NCBI GenBank assembly: GCA_023898805.1 | Contig: CP060260.1 | Coordinates: 248,001-312,000, forward strand | Length of the DNA stretch: 64,000 nucleotides | Direction of reading: 5' to 3' | From: Rhodospirillales bacterium | GTDB taxonomy: Bacteria > Pseudomonadota > Alphaproteobacteria > Micavibrionales > UBA1664 | Shown: positions 24,352 through 32,286 of the stretch, in pieces | How the letters are laid out: each line of letters starts with the position of its first letter | How positions within the stretch are numbered: the first letter of the stretch is position 1 | Notes under the pieces: model-generated | Databases searched by the model: none | Seen by the model: the letters and a program-made list of their open reading frames with translations, nothing else | What the model was told of the DNA's origin: nothing | Made by a program: the position numbers and the translations under genes

Positions 24352-25140
24352 TTACGCGCCCGAAAGCGCGTCCAGCGTTTCCGCCCCGCTCAAAATCCGC
24401 TCGGCCTGTGGGCGCCATGCGCCCCCGGCCTCGGTTCCCGTTTCGTGCAGGACAAGGCCGGGATGGATCGTGGCGGGCGTCTTGCGCCCCTTGCGCGCAC
24501 GGATGACGATGCGCAACGCATCTTCCCCCTCATGCGCATAAAGCGGCCAGATTTCGATGGCCCCGAACCCGCGCGCCGCCAGCGCGGCGACGACCTTGTC
24601 GATATGGTCCGCACGGTGGATCAGGCTCAACCCGCCGCCCGGCTTTAGCGCGCGATGCGCCGCTTCTACCCATTCGGCCAGCGTCGCGTCCCCAACCTGT
24701 TTGCCCAATTGCCGCGCCCGCACCGTGTCCGGCGTAACCGACCACGTCCCGGCCTGTAGATAAGGGGGGTTGCACACGACGTGATGATATGCGCCCGCCG
24801 CGATCGTGGACCGATCGCGAATGTCAGCAACGCCGAAATCCGCATCCCATCCGTTCAGCGCCGCGCTTTCCCGCGCCAAAGCGACCAGTTCCGGCTGGAT
24901 ATCCACGCCGGACAGATGCACGCCCGCCCGCGCACGCACGCACAGACCGGCCGCGCCCGTGCCACACCCCAGATCCAGCACGCGTTCGCCCGCACGCGCG
25001 GCACAGCCCGCCGCGACCATCACCGCATCTAACCCGGCACGCAGGCCATGCGCATATTGCAATAATCGCACACGCCCCCCCAGAAGGGTGGTTTCCGTGT
25101 ACGCCGCAAGTGTGTCCGTCGGGGGGTTTGCCTTTGACAT
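24352..25140 (-). CDS. TrmN6-type tRNA1(Val) adenine-N6 methyltransferase
   Basis: 262 residues from the ATG at 25140 (MSKANPPTDTLAAYTETTLL); an upstream in-frame start at 25182 is unlikely. Motif I VLDLGCGTGAAGLCV, acidic residue in GVDIQPE, and catalytic VVCNPPYLQAG (NPPY, used by N6-adenine and related methylases). The opening LGGRVRLLQYAHGLRAGLDAVM is typical of the YfiC/TrmN6 group, which modifies A37 of tRNA1(Val). It is divergent from the polyprenyl synthase, with 18 nt between the starts. Confidence 0.82.
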   Translation of the reverse strand: MSKANPPTDTLAAYTETTLLGGRVRLLQYAHGLRAGLDAVMVAAGCAARAGERVLDLGCGTGAAGLCVRARAGVHLSGVDIQPELVALARESAALNGWDADFGVADIRDRSTIAAGAYHHVVCNPPYLQAGTWSVTPDTVRARQLGKQVGDATLAEWVEAAHRALKPGGGLSLIHRADHIDKVVAALAARGFGAIEIWPLYAHEGEDALRIVIRARKGRKTPATIHPGLVLHETGTEAGGAWRPQAERILSGAETLDALSGA

Positions 25141-25158
25141 TGGTTTTCGTCTACAACA

Positions 25159-26184
25159 ATGGCGATGACCGCCTTGAAGCACAAGGATTGCCCCGCGTCA
25201 AACCCGGCGGCGTCCCCCCTCGACCGTCTGGCCGCGTTGCTGGAGGGGGAAATGGACGCAACCAACGCCGCCATTCTGGCCCGCGCCCGTTCCCACATCC
25301 CCTTGATTCCGCAAGTCGCGGAATATCTGATCGCTGCGGGCGGCAAACGCATCCGCCCCCTGCTGACCCTTGCCGCCGCAAATCTGTTCGGCGGCGCGCC
25401 CGGCGCGCCGGGACTTGCCGCCGCGGTTGAATTCATCCACACCGCGACCCTGTTCCACGACGACGTCATCGACGAAAGCGCCCAGCGCCGCGGCAAGCCC
25501 GCCGCCAACCTGGTGTTCGGCAACAAGGCAGCCGTGCTGGTCGGCGATTTTTTGTTCGGCCGCGCTTTTGAAATGATGGTCGAAACCGACGATTTGCGCA
25601 TTCTTGCGATCCTTTCCCGCGCCGCGCGCGTGATGTCGGAGGGCGAGGTGCTGCAAATGTCCCTGACCGGCGACATCGACATCACCATCGACCAGTACCG
25701 CGACATCATCGACGCCAAGACCGCCGCCCTATTTTCCGGCGCGGCGGAAAGCGGCGCGCTGCTTGCTGGTTGCGACGACACGGGCGCGGCCGCGATGCGC
25801 GATTACGGCTATCATCTGGGCATGGCGTTCCAGATGATCGACGACCTGATGGATTACACGGGCCGGACCGCGAAAATGGGCAAGGAATCGGGCGACGATT
25901 TCCGCGAGGGCAAGATGACCCTGCCCGTCATTCTGGCGATCGGCAGCGCCGATGACGAAGAACGCGCCTTCTGGACCCGCACCATGCAGGCCCACGACCA
26001 GACCCCGGCGGACCTTGAAACCGCCCGCGCACTGATCGCCCAGCACGACGCGGTATCCCGCGGGCGGGACATCGCGCGGGACCACGCGGCCCGCGCCCGC
26101 GCGGCGCTTGCCCCCTGCCCGCAATGCGAATTACGCGGCGTGCTTGAGGATGTTCTTGACTTTGTCGTCGCCCGTGACCATTAA
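25159..26184 (+). CDS. Trans-isoprenyl (polyprenyl) diphosphate synthase
   Basis: 341 residues. First Asp-rich motif ATLFHDDVIDESAQRRGKPA (DDxxD) and second motif MAFQMIDDLMDYTG, with AAGGKRIRPLL near residue 60. It has the length and motifs of long-chain synthases (IspB-like) that build the ubiquinone side chain by adding IPP to an allylic diphosphate. Product length cannot be read directly. No clear Shine-Dalgarno before the ATG, which suggests a leaderless or weak start. tRNA-Pro begins 24 nt after its stop. Confidence 0.93.
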   Translation: MAMTALKHKDCPASNPAASPLDRLAALLEGEMDATNAAILARARSHIPLIPQVAEYLIAAGGKRIRPLLTLAAANLFGGAPGAPGLAAAVEFIHTATLFHDDVIDESAQRRGKPAANLVFGNKAAVLVGDFLFGRAFEMMVETDDLRILAILSRAARVMSEGEVLQMSLTGDIDITIDQYRDIIDAKTAALFSGAAESGALLAGCDDTGAAAMRDYGYHLGMAFQMIDDLMDYTGRTAKMGKESGDDFREGKMTLPVILAIGSADDEERAFWTRTMQAHDQTPADLETARALIAQHDAVSRGRDIARDHAARARAALAPCPQCELRGVLEDVLDFVVARDH

Positions 26185-26207
26185 TACCGCCACATTTTCA
26201 GGCATGT

Positions 26208-26284
26208 CGGAGCATAGCTCAGCCTGGTAGAGCGCTACGTTCGGGACGTAGAGGCCGGAGGTTCGAATCCTCTTGCTCCGACCA
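26208..26284 (+). tRNA. tRNA-Pro (anticodon CGG)
   Basis: 77 nt including encoded CCA. The acceptor strand CGGAGCA pairs with TGCTCCG. D-arm AGCTCAGCCTGGTAGAGC, anticodon stem CTACG/CGTAG around loop TTCGGGA (anticodon CGG), T-loop TTCGAAT. All stems close. The last 25 nt recur three times in the tandem repeats just downstream. Confidence 0.96.
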
Positions 26285-26584
26285 TTCCCCCACCGCACCA
26301 CTTCATCCGACGAGGATACGAACCTCCTCCACGTCACGTTTGCGGGCCAAAGGCCCGCAAGGGTTCGAATCCTCTTGCTCCGACCATTCCCCCATCGCAC
26401 TTCATCCGACGAGGATACGAACCTCCTCCACGTCACGTTTGCGGGCCCAAGGCCCGCAAGGGTTCGAATCCTCTTGCTCCGACCATTCCCCCACCGCACT
26501 TCATCCGATGAGGATACGAACCTCCTCCACGTCACGTTTGCGGGCCAAAGGCCCGCAAGGGTTCGAATCCTCTTGCTCCGACCA
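26285..26584 (+). repeat. Three tandem ~100-nt repeats carrying the tRNA-Pro 3' end
   Basis: Units 26285-26386 (102 nt), 26387-26485 (99 nt) and 26486-26584 (99 nt), nearly identical. Each ends with an exact copy of the last 25 nt of tRNA-Pro including CCA. Each unit also has a near-perfect reverse complement of the T-arm (unit 1: GAGGATACGAACC at 26312-26324 against GGTTCGAATCCTC at 26362-26374, 12 of 13 pairing) enclosing a perfect 8-bp hairpin TGCGGGCC-AAA-GGCCCGCA (26341-26359). So each unit can fold into a two-level hairpin ending in a tRNA-like 3' end. The layout is like the rtT repeats after tyrT in E. coli (recalled), with unrelated sequence. Confidence 0.95.
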
Positions 26585-26593
26585 TTCCCCGCT

Positions 26594-26684
26594 CGTCATT
26601 GCGAGCGCGCAAGCGCGAAGCAATCCATAGGATGTTAAATGGAAGGATCCAGCGTCAGGATTTTAATCATCCTCGCAATGACAG
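26594..26684. mobile_element. MITE-like or REP-like inverted-repeat element
   Basis: TCATTGCGAG (26595-26604) and its inverse CTCGCAATGA (about 26673-26682) bound ~90 nt. The left end continues as CGCGCAAGCGCGAAGCAATCC, itself partly palindromic. Similar CGTCATTGCGAG...GCAATCC sequences are dispersed repeats in several bacteria (recalled). No transposase here. It lies between the tRNA repeat array and the autotransporter. Confidence 0.6.
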
Positions 26685-26832
26685 AATTTTCTTAATTTCA
26701 CGTCATGCAAAAGCCTTCGTGAGTGTCAAAAACAACACTGCATAAATGCCAGAAAACGGCCATTTCTGCTTTACGGGAGGGGGTTTTTTATATCCAATTG
26801 CACAAAGTTTGTTTTCCGAGGGGAATTTCGAC

Positions 26833-29800
26833 GTGAAAAAACGCCTTCTTGCCGGCACCGCACTGACGGGATTCGTTTTCATAGCTATGAGCGGCACATC
26901 CGCTTTTGCATCTTGCAACAACCACGCGCCTAGCAGCAACCAAACAGTAACCTGCTCGGCCACTGGCGGTACCGACAACGCCGGCATTAACGGCTCAGGC
27001 AACACCAACATTACCGTAACCCTTAATCCCAACGCCGCCATCTCGACCGCAGCCAATGCCATCGTCATCGGATCTGGCAACATTAACCTTGGCGCCGGAT
27101 CTTCGATCACCTCTGGCGGTTCCAGCGGCATAATAATCAACGCCACAGCCTCCAGCAGCGTCGATATGGCGGCAGGGTCGTCGATCGCGGCGACGACCTA
27201 CGGCATCCGCTACACCGCCGGCAGCGCAGCTCTCGGCATCAGCGTGGCGGGCACACTTGCCGGCGGCACCGCCGCACTCGATATCGGCGCCGGTACACTC
27301 CAGTTCACCTTGTACGACACCGCCAGCATCACGGGCGATGTCATCGCGGGAAGCGGGGGTGGCGATTCTTTCATACTGGCCGGTACCGGCAGCGGCTCGT
27401 TGGATTCAAGCGAAATTGGCGTAGCGGGCCAGTATTCCGGGTTTGAAAGTTTTTCAAAAACCGGCACCGGCACATGGACGCTGACGAATACCGGCTCCGG
27501 CCATGTCTGGACCATTTCCGGTGGCACCCTGCGCGGCAGCACGGCCGAGTTCAGCGCGGGCACGACCACGGTCACCGGCACCGGCACGCTCGACATCACC
27601 AGCGGCGCAAATCTGGCACAGACAATTACAGGCACCGGGAACGTCTCGGTCACCAACGGCAACACCGTCCTGATTTCCGGCACCAACGACTATTCCGGCG
27701 CCACCACCGTCAACAACGCCAGCACCCTGCAAATCAACAGCGCAAACAGCGTCAGCAACACCTCCGGCATCACGCTTGACGACGGCACGCTACAAACAAC
27801 CGCCACCCTCTCGCTCGACCGCGACTTTACCCTGGGCGCGGGCAACGGCACGCTGCTGGTCGATCCCGGCCAGACCGCAACCCTTTCCGGCAGTATCGGC
27901 GGCGCAGGCGCGCTGATTAAAACCGGCACCGGCAACCTGACCCTGTCCGGCACCAACAATTATTCCGGCGGCACCACCATTTCAGCAGGCACGCTTACGG
28001 CATCCAGCCTTGGCGCGCTTGGCTCCGGCGACATCACCGACAACGCCGCGCTCACCATATCGGGCGGCGGCACGTTTGCAGGCAACATCACCGGCACCGG
28101 GTCGCTGGTTAAAACCGGCACCGGCAACTTGGCCCTGTCCGGCACCAACAATTATTCCGGCGGCACCACCATTTCAGCGGGCACGCTTACGGCATCCAGC
28201 CTTGGCGCGCTTGGCTCCGGCGACATCACCGACAACGCCGCGCTCACCATATCGGGCGGTGGCACGTTTGCAGGCAACATCACCGGCACCGGCGCGGTAA
28301 CGATCAACGGCGGCACGACCGCCGCCCTTTCCGGCACCAACGACTATTCCGGCGCCACCACCGTCAACAACGCCAGCACCCTGCAGATTGCAAGCGCCCT
28401 TACCAACACCTCCGGCATCACGCTTGACGACGGTACACTACAAACAACCGCCACCCTCTCGCTCGACCGCGACTTTACCCTAGGCGCGGGCAACGGCACG
28501 CTGCTGGTCGATCCCGGCCAGACCGCGACCCTTTCCGGCAGCATCGGCGGCGCAGGCGCGCTGATTAAAACCGGCACCGGCAACCTGATCCTGTCCGGCA
28601 CCAACAATTATTCCGGCGGCACCACCATTTCAGCAGGTACGCTTACGGCATCCAGCCTTGGCGCGCTTGGCTCCGGCGACATCACCGACAACGCCGCGCT
28701 CACCATATCGGGCGGTGGCACGTTTGCAGGCAACATCACCGGCACCGGGTCGCTCGACGTGACTATCGGCGGCGGCGGCACCCTTACATTGACAGGCACG
28801 ACGGACTACACCGGCGCGACCACGGTCGGCGGGTCGACGATTCTGGCTCTCAACAGTACGAACGCGCTTACCGGCACGTCGCATATCACCTTTACAAACG
28901 CCGCCGCCGATTTCACGAGTGCGATGAACGGCCAGACCTTCGACCGCGACATTACGATCGCGGGCACACAGGATACGATCAACATCGATTCCGGCACCAC
29001 CGTTACACTATCGGGCACGATCGACGGCGCGGGCCAATTCGTGAAGGCCGGTGCCGGGCACTTGATCCTGACAGGCACCAAAACCTATGCCGGCGGCACC
29101 GACGTCACCAACGGGCTGCTTAGCGTTAACACCACCATTACCGGCGCGACCACGGTCGGCGGCGGGGGCAGTATCGGCGGCACCGGCACCACCGGCGACC
29201 TGACGATCGACAACAACGGTACACTTGCGCCAGGCAATTCGATCGGCACGTTCAACGTCGCAGGCAACCTGATCTTCAATTCCAACGCCTCGTACGATGT
29301 CGAGGCTGATGAAAACGGCAATGCCGACAAGACCGTGGCCACTGGTGCCATCACCATCAACGGCGGCACGGTTAATGCAAATGCGGCTTCTGGCATATAC
29401 AGGCCCGTTACGACTTATACCATTTTACAAGGCGCGTCGGTCACCGGCGCCTTCGACAACGTCACCGACAACCTGGCCTTTCTGGACCCATCGCTGGTTT
29501 ACAACCCGGACAGCGTGCAACTGGTGCTGACGCGCAACAACAATCCGTTTGAATCCGCCGCAACAAACGGACAACAGGCAGGAATCGCCGCCGCCGTCGA
29601 AGGGTTGGACCTTGGCAACGACCTGTATGACGCTGTCGTCGTCTTGCCGGTTCAGGACGCGCGCCACGCATTCGACGCGCTTTCAGGCGGACAGACCGCC
29701 GCCGTTTCCGGCGCGCTTGGTGCCGGCATGTCGCGATTGCGCGGCGTGCTGGGTTATCACCTTGCGAATTTGACGCTCATGGGTTCATCGGGATCTGTTG

Positions 29801-30720
29801 CCTCTGCCGCACCAGCGGCTGACGATGCCGATCCCGGCTCCTATGTCGCTGCCTATCTGGAGCCGTCAGACGGCCATGACACCACCGGCAGGAACATATG
29901 GATTCAGGGTATTGGTTCTTTCGGTGCCACCACTGATCGCGGCACCACGCCCAGCAGCGCCCGCCACAGCGCGGGCGCGATCGCGGGTATCGACATGCCG
30001 TTTGAAGACGACGGTTATTACGGCATCTACGCAGGCTGGGAAAGCGGCGGGGTGAAAACCAATGCCCTGCACTCCAGCTCAAACATCGATTCCTATCATC
30101 TCGGCGCCTACGCGACCCATAGCCTGCCGCACGGCCTCAATCTGGCGGGGGGCCTTTCCGCCGCGTGGCACGATATCAGCTCGCGCCGCGTAATCGAATT
30201 CACCGGCTGGAACACGCGTGCCACCGGCGACACCAACGGTCAAACCTATATGGCATTCGCGGAACTTAGCCGTGATTACGATGTGGGCGGCGACATCGCC
30301 TTCGCCCCGTTCGCCGATGTCAGCGTCATTCACAACCGCATTGCCGGATTCGCCGAAACCGGCGGCGGCACCGCGAACCTGACGGTTCAGGATACACACG
30401 CCACGACGCCCTCGCACACGCTGGGCCTGCGTCTTGGTCATCTGGGCGGCGCGGGCGCCGCGCGATATAAAATTGGTGCAAAACTGGGCTGGATGCACAA
30501 TTACGGCGCGCTGGCCGACAAGACGACCCAGCGGTTTTCGACCGGTACCGTCAGCTTCTCCGACCTTGGCCCTGCGCGCGACCGCGATGCCGCTGTGCTG
30601 GGGCTGGACTTCAACGTGTATATGGATGCGGCACTTACGGCCTATCTCGGATATGACGGCACCTATTCCACCAACAGCCGCGACACCAGCCTGAGCGCCG
30701 GAGTCAAAATCCGCTTCTGA
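26833..30720 (+). CDS. Type V autotransporter with repeat-rich passenger
   Basis: 1295 residues from the GTG at 26833, which has GAGGGG 8 nt upstream; an ATG at 26746 gives a poor signal peptide. Signal peptide KKRLLAGTALTGFVFIAMSG, cleavage near AFA-SC. The passenger (to about residue 1000) consists of Gly/Thr/Ser-rich beta-helix repeats with passenger-associated cores such as LSGTNNYSGGTTISAGTL. The last ~270 residues are the autotransporter beta-barrel, starting near RNIWIQGIGSFGATTD and ending SAGVKIRF with a terminal Phe. Surface adhesion or aggregation is the usual role; no protease motif seen. Cys are only at the passenger N-terminus. Confidence 0.92.
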   Translation: MKKRLLAGTALTGFVFIAMSGTSAFASCNNHAPSSNQTVTCSATGGTDNAGINGSGNTNITVTLNPNAAISTAANAIVIGSGNINLGAGSSITSGGSSGIIINATASSSVDMAAGSSIAATTYGIRYTAGSAALGISVAGTLAGGTAALDIGAGTLQFTLYDTASITGDVIAGSGGGDSFILAGTGSGSLDSSEIGVAGQYSGFESFSKTGTGTWTLTNTGSGHVWTISGGTLRGSTAEFSAGTTTVTGTGTLDITSGANLAQTITGTGNVSVTNGNTVLISGTNDYSGATTVNNASTLQINSANSVSNTSGITLDDGTLQTTATLSLDRDFTLGAGNGTLLVDPGQTATLSGSIGGAGALIKTGTGNLTLSGTNNYSGGTTISAGTLTASSLGALGSGDITDNAALTISGGGTFAGNITGTGSLVKTGTGNLALSGTNNYSGGTTISAGTLTASSLGALGSGDITDNAALTISGGGTFAGNITGTGAVTINGGTTAALSGTNDYSGATTVNNASTLQIASALTNTSGITLDDGTLQTTATLSLDRDFTLGAGNGTLLVDPGQTATLSGSIGGAGALIKTGTGNLILSGTNNYSGGTTISAGTLTASSLGALGSGDITDNAALTISGGGTFAGNITGTGSLDVTIGGGGTLTLTGTTDYTGATTVGGSTILALNSTNALTGTSHITFTNAAADFTSAMNGQTFDRDITIAGTQDTINIDSGTTVTLSGTIDGAGQFVKAGAGHLILTGTKTYAGGTDVTNGLLSVNTTITGATTVGGGGSIGGTGTTGDLTIDNNGTLAPGNSIGTFNVAGNLIFNSNASYDVEADENGNADKTVATGAITINGGTVNANAASGIYRPVTTYTILQGASVTGAFDNVTDNLAFLDPSLVYNPDSVQLVLTRNNNPFESAATNGQQAGIAAAVEGLDLGNDLYDAVVVLPVQDARHAFDALSGGQTAAVSGALGAGMSRLRGVLGYHLANLTLMGSSGSVASAAPAADDADPGSYVAAYLEPSDGHDTTGRNIWIQGIGSFGATTDRGTTPSSARHSAGAIAGIDMPFEDDGYYGIYAGWESGGVKTNALHSSSNIDSYHLGAYATHSLPHGLNLAGGLSAAWHDISSRRVIEFTGWNTRATGDTNGQTYMAFAELSRDYDVGGDIAFAPFADVSVIHNRIAGFAETGGGTANLTVQDTHATTPSHTLGLRLGHLGGAGAARYKIGAKLGWMHNYGALADKTTQRFSTGTVSFSDLGPARDRDAAVLGLDFNVYMDAALTAYLGYDGTYSTNSRDTSLSAGVKIRF
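27919..28302 (+). repeat. Two tandem 192-nt near-identical repeats in the autotransporter gene
   Basis: Copies at 27919-28110 and 28111-28302, nearly identical at the DNA level (64 codons each), encoding NNYSGGTTISAGTL plus SLGALGSGDITDNAALTISG. A third copy lies near 28567-28750. A larger block of about 425 nt at 27675-28100 recurs at about 28329-28752. The repeats are in frame, so copy-number change would lengthen or shorten the passenger. Confidence 0.88.
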
Positions 30721-30729
30721 TGGTGAACA

Positions 30730-32112
30730 TCAGGCGGCGGGCTTTGTATCCGTGCGCATATCTGCGCCTGCTTCCGCCTCTGCATCTGGTGCGACTTGCG
30801 CTGCTTGCGTTGCCTCCGTCGCACGGTGCAGGAACATTTCGGCCAGCGCGTGATACAGCGATTTGGGCGCGATCAATCGGCTGATCCCTGTCGCCATTGC
30901 CGCCGTCGCGATCAACGCCACGGGTAAGGATTGCTGCCCGGTGATTTCCAGCACGATGATGAACGCCGTGATCGGCGCCTGCGTGACCCCGGCGAAATAC
31001 GCGGTCATCCCCAGGATGACGACACCTGCAAGCGTCGTATGCGGGAACCACGGGGCCAAAGACGCCCCCAGACCCGCGCCGACCGACAGGCTGGGCGAGA
31101 ATATCCCGCCCGGCAGACCGCTGACGCCCGAAATCGCGGTTGCGATAAATTTGCCGATGGTAAACAGCCACGCGCCGTCGGTATGGCCATGCAACATCTG
31201 CTCTGCCTGCCCGTAACCGGTGCCATAAGTCGCCCCGTGCGTTAGGATTCCGATGCACGCGATGACAAACCCGCACAGCGCGGCGAATATCACGGGATGG
31301 TTCAGCCCCTGCCGCGCGCATAACCTGCGCATCAAACGTCCGCCATCGACAAGCGCCCAGGTGAACAGCCCGCCCAAAAGCCCGCCAGCCACCCCGACAA
31401 GGAGAATCGCCGGCAGGTCGCGCAACATGCTGTAATCACCATCGGCATAGCCGAAATAACTGTAATTCCCCAAAACCGAAAGCGACGCGACCCCGGCGAA
31501 CACGATCGCGGTCAGCACGATGCTGCTATAACGGTGCTCGAAGGCACGGGCCATTTCCTCGATCCCGAACACGATCCCGGCCAAAGGCGTGTTGAACGCG
31601 GCCGCCACCCCCGCCGCGGAACCCGCCAGAATGACGCTGCGCGTCATCTCGTTGCTCATGCGGGTAAAGGATGCGCTTAAATACAAAAGCGCCGCGCCCA
31701 CCTGCACGGTCGGCCCCTCGCGGCCGATCGACGCGCCGCCCAGAAGCCCCAGCGCGGTCAGGGCTATTTTGCCGAAAATGACTCGCGGACCCAGAAGATA
31801 TCGTCGCGCCTCGGGCGTTTCGGCCGTACGCGCCGCAATGGCTTGCGGAATACCGCTTCCCGCGGTGCTAGGAAAGAATCGTATCGTAACCCATCCGACG
31901 AGGGCGAAGATCGCGGGACAGATGATGAAGGGCAGCCAGTCGCCGTGCGAAACCGCGCCCGAGAACAGCTTTTGCGCGTAATCCGCGACATAGGTGAATC
32001 CGGCGGCGATCAACCCGATGATCACCGCCCCGATCCAGAAAATCAGGCGATTGCGCCACAGCGAAAGCGACAAAGCGCGCTTTCCGGCCTTGTATATGTC
32101 GTGCTGGTTCAT
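30730..32112 (-). CDS. CLC-family chloride channel or H+/Cl- antiporter
   Basis: 460 residues from the ATG at 32112. The same frame stays open to 34197, but only the part from MNQHDIYKAGKRALSLSLWR on is CLC-like and the rest is antisense to typA. Selectivity-filter motifs: GSGIPQ, GREGPTVQ (gating Glu), GGIFSPSL, and the late Tyr in KSLYHAL. FNTPLAGIVFGIEEM keeps the internal proton-relay Glu, favouring an antiporter. About ten or more membrane helices and an Ala/Glu-rich cytoplasmic tail; no CBS domains. Likely role in acid or ionic stress. Confidence 0.92.
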   Translation of the reverse strand: MNQHDIYKAGKRALSLSLWRNRLIFWIGAVIIGLIAAGFTYVADYAQKLFSGAVSHGDWLPFIICPAIFALVGWVTIRFFPSTAGSGIPQAIAARTAETPEARRYLLGPRVIFGKIALTALGLLGGASIGREGPTVQVGAALLYLSASFTRMSNEMTRSVILAGSAAGVAAAFNTPLAGIVFGIEEMARAFEHRYSSIVLTAIVFAGVASLSVLGNYSYFGYADGDYSMLRDLPAILLVGVAGGLLGGLFTWALVDGGRLMRRLCARQGLNHPVIFAALCGFVIACIGILTHGATYGTGYGQAEQMLHGHTDGAWLFTIGKFIATAISGVSGLPGGIFSPSLSVGAGLGASLAPWFPHTTLAGVVILGMTAYFAGVTQAPITAFIIVLEITGQQSLPVALIATAAMATGISRLIAPKSLYHALAEMFLHRATEATQAAQVAPDAEAEAGADMRTDTKPAA

Positions 32113-32286
32113 GACGCTGGCAAAGAAAAACGATATGAAGCGACAGTGTAAAACAAATCCGCTTTGCCCGTAAACCCGCGGCACAGGATCAGGCCCCATT
32201 AACGTCATGCAAGATTTCACTGGCATATAAGCGTCCGAACAGGCATAAAAGCGGCGATTTGAACGCCTGACCCCGGTATTTTGACA

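Noticed and set aside
24352..25182. Longer start for the TrmN6-type methylase
   Set aside because: The extra residues are not conserved-looking and would overlap the divergent polyprenyl synthase start.
26285..26584. CRISPR array
   Set aside because: The units are contiguous with no variable spacers, and each contains a tRNA 3' end. No cas genes nearby.
26285..26584. Phage or integrative-element attachment sites
   Set aside because: tRNA 3' ends are common att sites, but no integrase or mobile cargo lies between the copies and the spacing is only ~100 nt. Kept as repeats; scar origin remains possible.
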